Source of the DNA: Thorsellia anophelis DSM 18579
GTDB lineage: Bacteria > Pseudomonadota > Gammaproteobacteria > Enterobacterales > Thorselliaceae
Length of the DNA stretch: 64,000 nt
Direction of reading: 5' to 3'
NCBI RefSeq assembly: GCF_900111395.1
Contig: NZ_FOHV01000005.1
Coordinates: 1 to 64,000, forward strand
Position 1 is the stretch's first letter. The number at the start of each line of letters is the position of its first letter. Under the pieces are notes generated by a model that saw only the letters and a program-made list of their open reading frames with translations, ran no database searches and was not told where the DNA came from. The translations under genes and the position numbers were made by a program. Positions 1 through 9,347 of this stretch are shown here, piece by piece.

Positions 1-244
1 CTAACTGGCGTTTGAGCTCATAAATTTCTCTTTTGTCTTCATTCAGGGGAACTTTACCCTCAGCTAAATTACCGGCTGTCTCATTTAAATACTGACTTTT
101 CCAGCGCGTAACAGCTGAGTGAGATGCACCAGAAATTTCCATAACGTGTTTAATTGAATGATTATCTTCAACGATGAGTTTAGCGAATTCATTCTTTTGT
201 TTTGGGGTAAAAGATTGGCGCACTTTTCTGTTTTTATCTGTCAT
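1..244 (-). CDS. IS3-family transposase OrfA (partial, runs off left edge)
   Basis: Reading the minus strand from an ATG at 244 gives MTDKNRKVRQSFTPKQKNEF, continuing for 81 codons to the window edge. The FTPKQK start followed by a helix-turn-helix segment (SIKHVMEISGASHSAVTRW) is the usual layout of OrfA of IS3-family elements, which binds the element ends and is fused to the OrfB DDE integrase by frameshifting. A GGAG ribosome binding site lies a few bases upstream. The 3' part and OrfB lie outside the window, so activity cannot be judged. It marks the start of an accessory region. Confidence 0.75.
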   Translation of the reverse strand, partial: MTDKNRKVRQSFTPKQKNEFAKLIVEDNHSIKHVMEISGASHSAVTRWKSQYLNETAGNLAEGKVPLNEDKREIYELKRQL

Positions 245-279
245 GTAATGTCTCCAGTTTGATTGTCATTGTAGGCTAT

Positions 280-304
280 AATTGCCTACAAGAAAACTAT
301 ACCA
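280..304. repeat. Candidate terminal end of the IS3-type element
   Basis: These 25 bases, read on the minus strand, begin with TGG and lie just upstream of OrfA. IS3-family ends begin with TG, so this may be the element's terminal repeat with its outer boundary at 304. The same 25 bases occur exactly at 38148-38172 on the plus strand. An inner inverted repeat (GTAGGC/GCCTAC, 271-289) overlaps it. Without the other end of the element the boundary is an inference. Confidence 0.5.
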
Positions 305-395
305 GTACAACTAGTTACTTTTATAAAACTACTACTAATAGATTATTTTATAAATAAAAGCCCCTAGTAATTTAATTGACTGTTTATAATTTTAT

Positions 396-854
396 TTAAA
401 TTACAATATCGTTACGATTTTTGGTTTGAGTATAATTGAAAGGTGGGTATTCTAAATGATTTTGGAAGTACCACCATAAAAACTGTCCTTCCGCTTCATT
501 CAACGAGTCACCAAATTGATTGTGATAACAATAAGCAATCTCTATTCCTCCATAATTTTGTAAAACATGACCATACTTAAGTTTATTCGCTTTAGTTTTG
601 ATCATTTTATTTATGGTGCTATTGGAATACCTTTTACTAATTGAGCTAGATGTTTGTCCGATATAGAGTATTCTACTTTCACCTTTGAGTCTAGTAATCG
701 GTTTCTCGGCTATTAAAAAATATATAACATTACTTACATTTTTAGCTTCTTCAGAGCCTAAAACATCTGAAAATGAATTTATTGAGAGTGATTCAATCTT
801 ACCTGAAAGATGATAAAAGCTATTAACAAGTTCATATAAATTATCTTGATTCAT
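396..854 (-). CDS. GIY-YIG-like nuclease-domain protein
   Basis: A protein of 152 residues from the ATG at 854, preferred over the ATG at 875 because TAGGA sits 5-6 bases upstream. The central part looks like a GIY-YIG fold: VIYFL, then YIGQT about 20 residues later, an SKRY arginine, and a later helix with NEAEG that could supply the metal-binding glutamate. GIY-YIG domains occur in homing endonucleases, UvrC, restriction enzymes and some defence genes. There is no extra DNA-binding domain. It lies about 110 bp downstream of a PD-(D/E)XK-type gene on the same strand, between an IS and a broken integrase, so both may be island cargo. Exact function unknown. Confidence 0.6.
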   Translation of the reverse strand: MNQDNLYELVNSFYHLSGKIESLSINSFSDVLGSEEAKNVSNVIYFLIAEKPITRLKGESRILYIGQTSSSISKRYSNSTINKMIKTKANKLKYGHVLQNYGGIEIAYCYHNQFGDSLNEAEGQFLWWYFQNHLEYPPFNYTQTKNRNDIVI

Positions 855-962
855 AATAATCCTATCATTAAGCATTCATTAAATATTCCACAAAATAGAT
901 ATGTTGTGAGAACTATATTTCGAAGTAAAATAAATATCTTACGAATAGTTATCTATAATCCC

Positions 963-1892
963 TCACCCATTCACCCTCAAAGATTGCTTAATCAGCATTA
1001 ATAAATAATCCAATTCTTCTTCTTTTTCAAAGATAAATTCACAATCCCCATTTCCCCAGCTACCGATATGGGTAATATCGCGTACGCGCTTTTTAGGATC
1101 GTCAATTTCTGAATATTTAAGATTGATATACACCTTAATTTTGGATTTGGTTAGCACTAAATCGACGATATTTCGTTTACTGCCAGTAAACGCTAAATAC
1201 TTCTTTCTTGGCACTAACGTGATATCGCCTAAATTCAAAATCTCATCACGCAAACGTTCATAGCGTTCGATTAACGTTGTGGGTAGATCATGAAGATGAT
1301 CGCTTTCGTTATAGACTTTCACCTCTTTTACGACATCAAAAATTTCAGGATTGGATTGTGAGAGAAAATTAATACTTTCAGTTTGTTTAGTGGCTTTGAT
1401 TGGGGAAAACAGCACTGTGCCGTTTGTGTACTGTTTGATCTCCCATAATTCAAATGGCAAATCTTTAAAATTAATCGACTCTTTTTGGAAGACGGTATAA
1501 CTCGGCGAGACAAAAATCACGCGAGATTGACTCCAATCGACATCTTCTTTTCTTAGTGCATGGTGTTTTGATTTTTCGTCAAGGTATTCGTTATAGAGCA
1601 ATACAAATTCGGCTTTGTTATTAATCAACAAAGAGAGGTAAGAAAAGCCTTGATCGATCACTGAGAATTGCTTGCCATTTTTATATTCGATGATCACAAA
1701 ACATTTATTGATAGGATCAAAACAGACGCTATCGAGCCTAAAGTTATTCAGGGCAAATTCGCTTTTAATAAATTCCAGCCCAAATACTTTATCCATATTG
1801 GCTTCGGTAAGTTGTTGGATATGTTTTTCTAAGGCAAAAGGCTGTTCATCAATCGGTGCCAGCGAACCTTGTTTTGACGTAAATAACTTCAC
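963..1892 (-). CDS. PD-(D/E)XK-like protein with C-terminal DUF5655-type domain
   Basis: A 309-residue protein starting at GTG (1892) with AGGAG six bases upstream. The N-terminal half carries a nuclease-like motif set: RLD (Asp54), IIEYK (Glu69, Lys71) and a downstream IDQGFSY (Gln81), the D-ExK-Q pattern of PD-(D/E)XK folds. The last ~100 residues (PRKKYLAF...YINLKYSEIDDPKKRVRDITHIGSWGNG) look like the DUF5655 domain found at the end of many uncharacterised proteins of this kind. Cytosolic, no signal peptide. Upstream of and probably co-transcribed with the GIY-YIG gene. A DNA restriction or repair role is inference only. Confidence 0.6.
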   Translation of the reverse strand: MKLFTSKQGSLAPIDEQPFALEKHIQQLTEANMDKVFGLEFIKSEFALNNFRLDSVCFDPINKCFVIIEYKNGKQFSVIDQGFSYLSLLINNKAEFVLLYNEYLDEKSKHHALRKEDVDWSQSRVIFVSPSYTVFQKESINFKDLPFELWEIKQYTNGTVLFSPIKATKQTESINFLSQSNPEIFDVVKEVKVYNESDHLHDLPTTLIERYERLRDEILNLGDITLVPRKKYLAFTGSKRNIVDLVLTKSKIKVYINLKYSEIDDPKKRVRDITHIGSWGNGDCEFIFEKEEELDYLLMLIKQSLRVNG

Positions 1893-1905
1893 CCGTAACT
1901 CCTAA

Positions 1906-3130
1906 TTCAACGATATGTTGTGTATTTTTGCTAATTTGGTAATGTTTGTTACAAAGCAGGATATTACAATAACGGCAAATAAATAACAGTGTCTTTTATA
2001 CCTTTCATTTTTCAATATGATGCTTTGTTGGTTGCTTCCAATATAAGTTATTTTCGATATTTGAAGCTATGATGAAACCATTTCTTGATCTTATCTAAAC
2101 CACCTAAATTGAACAGCAATTTGATGTGCTGATCATGCCTTGCTTACTTCAATTTGCTGGTTTTGTAGTCTATTGCCTGCTGGTTTAATTAAAGCAGGGA
2201 AACTCCTGTGGCTTTAGATGCTACAGTTGGTTCATCATGAGTATCTATTTGTTGGGATTATTCCTGATTGCACAGGGTCTTTTCACATTCTGAAAGTAAA
2301 AAAACACCAAAATTCTAACACATCTCAACAAAATAGTTTAAATAACAATCAAAAAAATATCCCTAAAATCCAGATTTTTGCTAATACGTCAGACTTATGT
2401 AGACTGTTACGACACAAAACAGACTCAAAAGTCGGAATTTTTGGGCAAAAACGACCAAATCCTCTCGCTATTAACACGTCCTGTTCAGACAAATAAAGAG
2501 ACTATTTAAGGGTTTATATTTTCTAAAAAATTCCAAAACGTTCTTAAAAACGGAAATAGTCCAACACAGACGGAATCAAGTAAACAACCCACAGCAGACC
2601 ATGCCAGTAGTACACCGAATACGGGTTAATTTTATTCACCTACTGTAAATAATTAAGATGTCCCAACAAGTTATTTTTATTTTAAGGGCAACGAAATTGA
2701 GAATTACTTCGTATCAAAGATGCAAAGGCATTGATCGTATTTGATAAAGACTATGTTACGTGATTTTCAGTGATTGCCCTTGTTTGCCGACTATTTGGGG
2801 CAGTTCAGGTTCCTTTTATTCATCTACTAAAACTAGCTATATTAAGTTGTGCCCCTATTGCCCCACCTTCCCATTGTGAGTGAGTAAATGGGCAGATATG
2901 TTAGTCTCTCTTCAATCATTTTTTATAAGCTAGGTTATAAGTCGAGAATGCAGACATATTTAGCCCCAGTTTGCCTACAATGCCGCCAATCACATTTATG
3001 GTAATTCGACGTATGAACACCACTAATATCTTCAAGCACTCATAGACTGCGTTATAAAGCTGCCGAGAAGCAATGCTAATTCACCAACCAAAGTATGTCG
3101 GTATGACTATACAAAGTGTAATTGAGCGAG
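1906..3130. other. Gene-poor accessory stretch, no recognisable gene
   Basis: About 1.2 kb without a gene I can support. An open frame of 92 codons on the plus strand (2218-2496) has no recognisable motif and no good ribosome binding site. A short plus-strand frame ending near 2629 (tail NSPTQTESSKQPTADHASST) looks like the remnant of a protein tail. The rest of 2640-3130 has scattered stops in all frames. It reads as decayed island DNA between the nuclease pair and the integrase remnant. Confidence 0.5.
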
Positions 3131-3149
3131 CTGTATAATAAATTCAGTG

Positions 3150-3761
3150 TTAGCGGCTCCTCTCTCGGTTTGTTGATAACATTTCTGAAACAGGCTCAAA
3201 GTTCACTAGTGGTTCGATAGTATCGGCAACAGTTTGATGTGCAATACGACGCTCGTCAAAGTAGTCATGACGGTCGTAAATTCCCTCAACGCCTTTTAGT
3301 TTATGGTTCAGACAACGTTCGGCCACGTTGCCAGGAATCCGCAAAGAGGCGGCAAGGCTGCGAAAAGTGCGGCGTAAATCATGCACAGTGAAGTGTTCTA
3401 GTTTGCCCATTTTATTGGGGGGTGTTTTTTGCGTCCTGCTTCGTGGCCGAACAACTTAGTAATGGCTCGGTTAAGTGTATCTGGGCCCATATGTGGACGA
3501 TTACTCGCTCGTCTTCGGAACCTGTCAAGAAAGTTGTAGCTGCATCTTAGACGATTCAAGTCGAGCTTCTGCTAGGGTCATGCTTGGGTATTGGCCGAGC
3601 GTGGCTTCTCGTCGTCCGTTTAGGCTCGTATACCTTAGCATCCAATACGGCATGCCAGATACTCTTACGCAAAAATAAAGACCATTACCATCACTGTATT
3701 TCTTGTTTACTGTTGCGGTGCGTGCATAAGACTGCACTTGAGTTGCGGTTAGTTTTGCCAT
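3150..3761 (-). pseudogene. Tyrosine-recombinase integrase of a genomic island, internally deleted and frameshifted
   Basis: The N-terminal piece (3761-3525) starts MAKLTATQVQSYARTATVNK and has the GLYFCV, RREATLGQYP and TLAEAR features of the arm-binding DUF4102 domain. The C-terminal piece (3410-3150) has HDLRRTFRS (the HxxR motif), ERCLNHKLKGVEGIYDRHDY and the likely nucleophile tyrosine. A frameshifted bridge at 3410-3520 encodes PDTLNRAITKLFGHEAGRKK, normal for this family. The middle ~190 residues, including the first catalytic arginine, are missing. Full-length relatives have about 400 residues, so this enzyme is dead. It ends an island inserted next to yicC. Confidence 0.85.
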
Positions 3762-4099
3762 CGTTTGTTACTCTATATTCCTATGAAATCGTTAAAATTT
3801 GCCCACCACTACCCACCACTTTTTTGTTTATCGAATAGTTCGATAGTTGAGTGATTGAACAATCTGTGAGCTGCATAATAAGTGGAGATGGCATAAGGCG
3901 GTGGTGAGATAGATGCAAAAATCTGCTCACCATATATTTTGGTTTTTCGCTTATTGAGTCAAAAAAAACAGGGCTTGCCCACCACTTAAACAGCAACTTA
4001 TAACGGACATCTGCAAACCGATTTGGACGAGGGAAATAAAAAACCTTTATTTACAATGAAATAACAGGGCTTTTAAGACATTCTTGGACGGGTAAAAAA
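3762..4099. repeat. Putative attachment region between integrase remnant and yicC
   Basis: This 338-bp gap carries three copies of CCCACCACT (3802-3810, 3812-3820, 3978-3986), which look like arm-type integrase binding sites. AATCTGCTCAC at 3920-3930 repeats the yicC 3' end at 4115-4125, 195 bp away, and the flanking bases are partly similar. Known mobilizable islands of Vibrio (MGIVflInd1 type) insert at the yicC 3' end, which fits. No full-length direct repeat is visible, so the attL assignment is inference. Confidence 0.5.
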
Positions 4100-4981
4100 C
4101 TATTCGATGTTTTGAATCTGCTCACGCATCTGCTCAATCAAAATTTTAATCTCAATAGCAGATTGCGTAATTTCAGGTTTAATTGATTTTGAACCTAATG
4201 TATTTGCCTCACGATTAAACTCTTGCATCATAAAATCCAATCGTCGACCAATTGGCTCTGGCTTAAGTAATATCGAACGAGTTTCAGTTATATGGATATC
4301 TAATCTATCTAATTCTTCCGATACGTCAGACTTATTAGCTAATAGTAACAGCTCTAATTCTAATCGAGAGTGTTCAGCTTGCAACTTAATTTCATTCAGT
4401 TTTTGCAGTAACCTATCACGTTGCCATTGAAGAGCAATAGGTGAAAAAGCCCTGATTGATTCCACTTCCTGAGCAATACTGTCTAATTTTTGAACTAAAA
4501 TATGCCTAATTTGCTCCCCTTCTCTTTGCCGCATCTCAATAAATGATTTTAATGTTTTACTAAAAAGTATTTTTGCTACCTTATGTACCTCTTCTAAATT
4601 TTGAGAATGAGAAATCACGACACCTGGCCAATTTAGAATGTCTATTGGGTTTACACTACCCTCATCTGCTATATTCTGGACCCATTTAGCCGCTTCTATA
4701 ATCTTTTTAGCAAGTGGTTTATTAATATCAAAATCATTTTTGGAAGAAGGACTCAAATCCATCTTTATATGACATTCAACTTTACCACGAGAAATTGATT
4801 GCCTTAAACACTCACGAAAATAAGGTTCTAGCTCTCTAATTTCATCGTCTAATCTAAACTGCGTTTCTAAATACCTTTGGTTAACCGATCGTATTTCACA
4901 CACTAAGCTGCCCCATGATTCAACTATTATTTTACGAGCAAACCCTGTCATGCTGCTCATCATTTTATGATTATGGCTCAT
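4100..4981 (-). CDS. yicC: YicC family endoribonuclease
   Basis: A 293-residue protein, near the E. coli length of 287. It opens MSSMTGFARK after a short leader and ends with the family's FNREANTLGSKS...EIKILIEQMREQIQNIE. YicC-family proteins have been described as RNases acting on structured small RNAs such as RyhB. The start at 4981 gives five extra residues; the ATG at 4966 (MMSSMTGFAR) is an alternative. The 3' end is intact although it is an island integration target. Downstream comes integrase debris, upstream ubiI. Confidence 0.93.
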   Translation of the reverse strand: MSHNHKMMSSMTGFARKIIVESWGSLVCEIRSVNQRYLETQFRLDDEIRELEPYFRECLRQSISRGKVECHIKMDLSPSSKNDFDINKPLAKKIIEAAKWVQNIADEGSVNPIDILNWPGVVISHSQNLEEVHKVAKILFSKTLKSFIEMRQREGEQIRHILVQKLDSIAQEVESIRAFSPIALQWQRDRLLQKLNEIKLQAEHSRLELELLLLANKSDVSEELDRLDIHITETRSILLKPEPIGRRLDFMMQEFNREANTLGSKSIKPEITQSAIEIKILIEQMREQIQNIE

Positions 4982-5059
4982 TCATGGATCCTAATATGTA
5001 GTATTTATGTTTATGCTTAGATTAAAGTTCAATTGTGCTTATATGGTTATTTATTAAAA

Positions 5060-6271
5060 CTAATTATTGAACTGATAAGCTTTTAATTTTTCTGGCATAT
5101 CATATAGTCCTAATGCATGTGTCATCATATGATTTTTGACAAAGGGAAGTTTATTAACCAATCCGACGCCTAGCGTACGCATGCTTTTTTTAACTAAGTT
5201 ATTACCAGCAAATAAATCTTGAAACCCTTGCATTAATGCCAACATTTTCACAGCTTGTTGCTTACGCTGGCGCTCGTAATTACCTAAGTAATAATGCCGA
5301 CCAAAATCTTTACCAGATTTATTGAGCCTAGTTAATTCTTCGCTTAATAAAGCAACATCCATCAAACCTAAATTAACACCTTGGCCTGCTAGTGGATGGA
5401 TAGTATGAGCTGCATCACCGATAAGCACTAACCTTTCTTTCGCAAAATGATGGGCATATCTTGCTGTTAAAGGAAATGTTTTTCGTTCACTGAGTACTTC
5501 ACACAAACCGAGCTTCATATCAAAACTCGTACTTAATAACTCATTAAAATAGGCTTCATCACACGACTGCAATTTTGATATATCATCCGGGAGACCTGAC
5601 CAGACAATTGTACTGGTATAAGGATCCATTTGAGGTAAGAATGCCAAGACACTATTGGGCGAAAAAACTTGTCTAGCAGTCTCATTATGCTCATCATGAG
5701 TTCTAATCCTTGCCATTAGCGCATGATGCTTATAGTCCCAAAATGTTATCGGTACATCCGCATACTGCCTTAAAATAGAGTGAGCACCATCAGCAGCAAC
5801 CAATAGCTTTCCTGTTAACATCCCCGTATTTAAAGAAATAAACACCTCATTTTCACCAAATGCAACCTGGTTAATCTCACTTTGCTCAAATAATTTAATA
5901 GATGGATTTGATTTAGCTGCTTGCCAAAGTGCATACTGAACACGATGATTTTCTGCAATCACGCCGATATGATCAACGCCATTTTCTCTTGCATTAAACT
6001 CTATATGACCATAAGTATCTTTCTCCCAAACTGACATAGAGTGATATGGACAGGTTGTTCCGCCTAATATCGTCTGCCAAACACCTAGTTGTTTAAATAA
6101 TGTTTCACTTGCCAAGTTGAAGGCTGATACCCTTAGAGTAGGTAGTTCTGATGCTGTTGGTGCAGAATGTTTTTCAATCACTGCCACTTTAAATTGGTTT
6201 TGTGAAAGTGACAATGCTAGCGTTAACCCCACCATTCCTCCACCGACAATAACAACATCATAGTTTTGCAT
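5060..6271 (-). CDS. ubiI: 2-polyprenylphenol 6-hydroxylase-type FAD monooxygenase UbiI (VisC)
   Basis: A 403-residue class A flavin monooxygenase. The N-terminal GGGMVGLTLAL is the Rossmann FAD motif. RVSAFNLASETLFKQLGVW, FWDYKHHALMARIRT and the second FAD motif GDAAHTIHPLAGQGVNLGLMD match E. coli VisC/UbiI closely over the whole length. UbiI hydroxylates C5 of the ring in aerobic ubiquinone synthesis. In E. coli it directly follows ubiH; here a 1.65-kb unknown gene separates them, all on the same strand. UbiF is the main alternative, but the RVSAFN and FWDYxHHA segments favour UbiI. Confidence 0.88.
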   Translation of the reverse strand: MQNYDVVIVGGGMVGLTLALSLSQNQFKVAVIEKHSAPTASELPTLRVSAFNLASETLFKQLGVWQTILGGTTCPYHSMSVWEKDTYGHIEFNARENGVDHIGVIAENHRVQYALWQAAKSNPSIKLFEQSEINQVAFGENEVFISLNTGMLTGKLLVAADGAHSILRQYADVPITFWDYKHHALMARIRTHDEHNETARQVFSPNSVLAFLPQMDPYTSTIVWSGLPDDISKLQSCDEAYFNELLSTSFDMKLGLCEVLSERKTFPLTARYAHHFAKERLVLIGDAAHTIHPLAGQGVNLGLMDVALLSEELTRLNKSGKDFGRHYYLGNYERQRKQQAVKMLALMQGFQDLFAGNNLVKKSMRTLGVGLVNKLPFVKNHMMTHALGLYDMPEKLKAYQFNN

Positions 6272-6343
6272 ATATTCCTCACTAAGCGTGCTAACTGACC
6301 TTTTTAATTTAAAATATCATTCAAATTCAAAAAGTAAGATAGC

Positions 6344-7996
6344 TTAATTTAATTTTAGCTCTAAAAAAGTTTTTTGAGCTGGTGTCAATGGGCTCTTTTG
6401 AAGTTCTGTCCACAAAGCAACCGCTTCTTCCTCACGTTTTGCTTTCAAATAGGCTTGTGACTGAATCATATAGAGTGCAAAAATTTCATTTTTATTAGCT
6501 TGTTGCATATCTAAATTAAGTTCATTAATTGCAGCAAGTGTTTTTTCACTATCTTGATTGATCCGCCAATCAGCTTCTATTTTCAAATAATGGCTTAGAG
6601 AATTTAAACCTATTTCTTCTAAAGCTTGAGCGACTTTTAAAGATCTAGCAAGAAGGGCTTTTTGCGATAAGCCTGAGTCTTTAATACTTGATAATAAAGA
6701 TAGTGTATTAATAAAATCTAACATAGGATGGTTAGGCTGAAGTTCATAAGACTGATTGGCACTTAACTTGCCTTTAGAGTTTTTAGTAATAAAAGGAAAA
6801 TGAGACAATACATCTTCGACTATAACTCCCTGTAGACTCAGCGCTGCATCATACTCTATTTGGTTTTGTAATAGCACATCAAAATAACTTGCTTGCCTAT
6901 CAAGTGACTTGCTTTTAATCTCTTCGTCTGTTTGTTCCTGATACAGTTTAAATAAAGCCATCTTTGCCTGATTCAGATAGTCCCCTGCAGGATATAATTT
7001 TTGATAAGCATTTACTAAATTTTCGATTTCATGAAGTTTAGCTAATCGATTATTTTCGACATTAGTTTGATTCTCAATTTGCTCAGCAGCTTGTTGAGTA
7101 TTGCTTGTACTTTTGTCAATAGCATCATCTAAAACTGGCATGCTATTATAGTTTAAAATTGAAATTTCAATTAGCATATAGTTGGCACTTTGTGCAATCC
7201 AGCTATGCTTTGCATTTACTAATGATTGATATAATGATTGTGCTTCAGTTAAATTGTTATTTTTAAACGCATCTAACGCTAATAAATAGCGTTTATATTC
7301 ACCTATTCTATCACTATCAGGTAATTCACGAATCCGTTTAGTAATAATTTCATCTGTTGTTAGGGTTTGATCATCCTCATTAGGCTCACGAAAATGGTAA
7401 CTAAACAATGAACCACGAAGACCAATTAATAACTGCTTTTGCACATTATCGATTAAAGTATCTTGGACAACTGTCTGATTAAACTTTTTTAAATTACTCA
7501 ATGCTAGCAGTGATTTTTGTGATTCCACAACGCCAAACTGTTCTAATTCAGATTGGATTTTTTTATTTTCCTTTGTTTGCTCAGCTAAATATTGATCAGT
7601 TAGAAAAAATGCCCCTGCAGGCAAGCCATCAATTTTTGTATTAACTTTACTGGTGGTTTCTTTATTTGTATTGTTGTTTTTGGTGGATTTATCACCTTCT
7701 GTATGATTTTCAGAAGTAGACATATTGTCAGATTGCAAAACATTCTGGGTAAGTAATGAATCAAGAGCAATTTCATTTGTACCAAAATATTGAGTTTCAC
7801 TTTGCCTATCTATCAATAGCAACAAGTTTGCATTAATTTGATTATCAGGGCTAAAAAAAGGTTTAACGGATTTAAAACTAGCAATATCAGAAAATTCAGC
7901 AGACACCATTGTAATACAACTGATCATAGGAATCACAATAGATAACAAAACACGATTTAAATGCTTAATTACCCAGTGTTTAGTTATTTTGTTCAT
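6344..7996 (-). CDS. Secreted or periplasmic helical (TPR-like) protein of unknown function
   Basis: A 550-residue protein with a typical signal peptide: basic start, a hydrophobic stretch at about 15-30, likely cleavage after MVSA. Residues ~88-120 are a polar Ser/Thr/Asn/Lys linker. The rest is all-helical with repeat-like segments (YKRYLLALDAFKNNNLTEAQSLYQSLV; EIFALYMIQSQAYLKAKREEEAVALWTELQ) resembling tetratricopeptide helices. I recognise no family. It sits inside the ygfB-pepP-ubiH-ubiI cluster on the same strand, 72 bp before ubiI and 126 bp after ubiH, so it may be co-transcribed. E. coli has nothing here. A role in ubiquinone synthesis is not implied by the sequence. Confidence 0.8.
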   Translation of the reverse strand: MNKITKHWVIKHLNRVLLSIVIPMISCITMVSAEFSDIASFKSVKPFFSPDNQINANLLLLIDRQSETQYFGTNEIALDSLLTQNVLQSDNMSTSENHTEGDKSTKNNNTNKETTSKVNTKIDGLPAGAFFLTDQYLAEQTKENKKIQSELEQFGVVESQKSLLALSNLKKFNQTVVQDTLIDNVQKQLLIGLRGSLFSYHFREPNEDDQTLTTDEIITKRIRELPDSDRIGEYKRYLLALDAFKNNNLTEAQSLYQSLVNAKHSWIAQSANYMLIEISILNYNSMPVLDDAIDKSTSNTQQAAEQIENQTNVENNRLAKLHEIENLVNAYQKLYPAGDYLNQAKMALFKLYQEQTDEEIKSKSLDRQASYFDVLLQNQIEYDAALSLQGVIVEDVLSHFPFITKNSKGKLSANQSYELQPNHPMLDFINTLSLLSSIKDSGLSQKALLARSLKVAQALEEIGLNSLSHYLKIEADWRINQDSEKTLAAINELNLDMQQANKNEIFALYMIQSQAYLKAKREEEAVALWTELQKSPLTPAQKTFLELKLN

Positions 7997-8122
7997 TTAC
8001 GTCAAATCCTCCTAGTATTATAAAACTCAGAATAATTATCGACTTTCAACTCAAAGAATCGTTTGAAAGTCTCGTAAAAGCTCCTTCTTATTTTTCTGCA
8101 ATCCATTTTCCCCTAAATAAAG

Positions 8123-9346
8123 CTAATTGACCCACCCTAATGCCTGCCGTGCAATTTGACCTTTCAAAACTGGGTTCTGAGATAGCAGAGATAATCCTAT
8201 ATTACGCCCTACCACAAAACCAAATGAGTTAGTAGAAAATGTCTCTACTAACCTTGTCGTGAGTGCTATTACTCTCTCTCTATCTTGTTGTCTTTGTTTT
8301 AAATAATTATTTAAAAGACTATATTCACCGATATCTCTTCCTGATTTCACAGCGTCAGCCACAAGATAAGCTAATGTATTAATATCCCTCATTCCTAAAT
8401 TAAACCCTTGCCCAGCAATAGGATGCAAGGTTTGTGCTGCATTTCCGATCAATACGGTCCGATGACTAATTGGGAGGGAACACGCTGTCAGATTTAACGG
8501 GTAACTATATCGTTTACCTGTTTTTATTAATTTACCAAGCCGCCAACCAAAATGTGCTTGGAGATCATTTAAAAATGCTTCATCGGTTAAATGCATTTTA
8601 GAGGCAATTGTTTCTGGCTTAGCACACCATACTAAAGTGCTCCTATTATCCGTCATAGGAAGCAAAGCAAGCGGGCCTTCATCGGTAAAAAGTTCAAACG
8701 CCTGACCTGCATGCTCAATGCTCGTTTCTATATTAGCGATTAATCCATGTTGGTTATACTCTCTTACATATTTATCAAAACGTAATAGTTCAGCAACCTT
8801 GGAATTTGTACCATCAGCGGCAATAATTAAATCAGCCTCTATCACAATATCTGAATATGGCTCTAAATTTGGCTCTTTAATAGCGTCTATTTGACGCTTT
8901 TCAATAAGCTCAATCTTAGCCTTTGTTTGTGTGCGAGTGATAGATTTTATGGTATATGGAGCCCATATTTTTATATGCTCATTCTCTTTAATTGATTGCC
9001 ACAATGAACGTCCAACATCATATAGAGAAACAACATGACCAAGAGCATTGACATGATGCTCCTCACTGTTCATTTCAACGCGACCTAAATGCCCTCTATC
9101 TGAAACAATCACTTTCTTAATAAATGTGGAATTTTCTGAAAAATGAGGCCATAGATTTAATTTTTTTAATTTTTTACATGTCCCATCAGCAATCGCAATA
9201 GCTCTTGCATCAAAACCAGGATGCATTTGCTCATCTAAAAGATTGGCTTCAATCACATCAATTTCAAGCATACCATTTGTTAGCTTACTTAATGCTAAAG
9301 CCATGGTAGCACCACTCATTGCCCCCCCAACAATCACCACTCGCAT
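8123..9346 (-). CDS. ubiH: 2-octaprenyl-6-methoxyphenol hydroxylase UbiH
   Basis: A 407-residue FAD monooxygenase of aerobic ubiquinone synthesis (C1 hydroxylation). MRVVIVGGAMSGATMALALS is the dinucleotide fold; HPGFDARAIAIADGTC and HRTVLIGNAAQTLHPIAGQG are UbiH-specific and match E. coli throughout. Membrane-associated in the Ubi complex. Its ATG is one base past the pepP stop, so translation is probably coupled. About 12 extra residues (near 150-165, EKRQIDAIKEPNLEP) lie before the ADGTNS motif compared with E. coli. It belongs to the ygfB-pepP-ubiH operon. Confidence 0.95.
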   Translation of the reverse strand: MRVVIVGGAMSGATMALALSKLTNGMLEIDVIEANLLDEQMHPGFDARAIAIADGTCKKLKKLNLWPHFSENSTFIKKVIVSDRGHLGRVEMNSEEHHVNALGHVVSLYDVGRSLWQSIKENEHIKIWAPYTIKSITRTQTKAKIELIEKRQIDAIKEPNLEPYSDIVIEADLIIAADGTNSKVAELLRFDKYVREYNQHGLIANIETSIEHAGQAFELFTDEGPLALLPMTDNRSTLVWCAKPETIASKMHLTDEAFLNDLQAHFGWRLGKLIKTGKRYSYPLNLTACSLPISHRTVLIGNAAQTLHPIAGQGFNLGMRDINTLAYLVADAVKSGRDIGEYSLLNNYLKQRQQDRERVIALTTRLVETFSTNSFGFVVGRNIGLSLLSQNPVLKGQIARQALGWVN

Positions 9347-9347
9347 A

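Noticed and set aside
2218-2496. 92-codon open frame on the plus strand
   Set aside because: No ribosome binding site, no recognisable motif and a composition like neighbouring decayed DNA.
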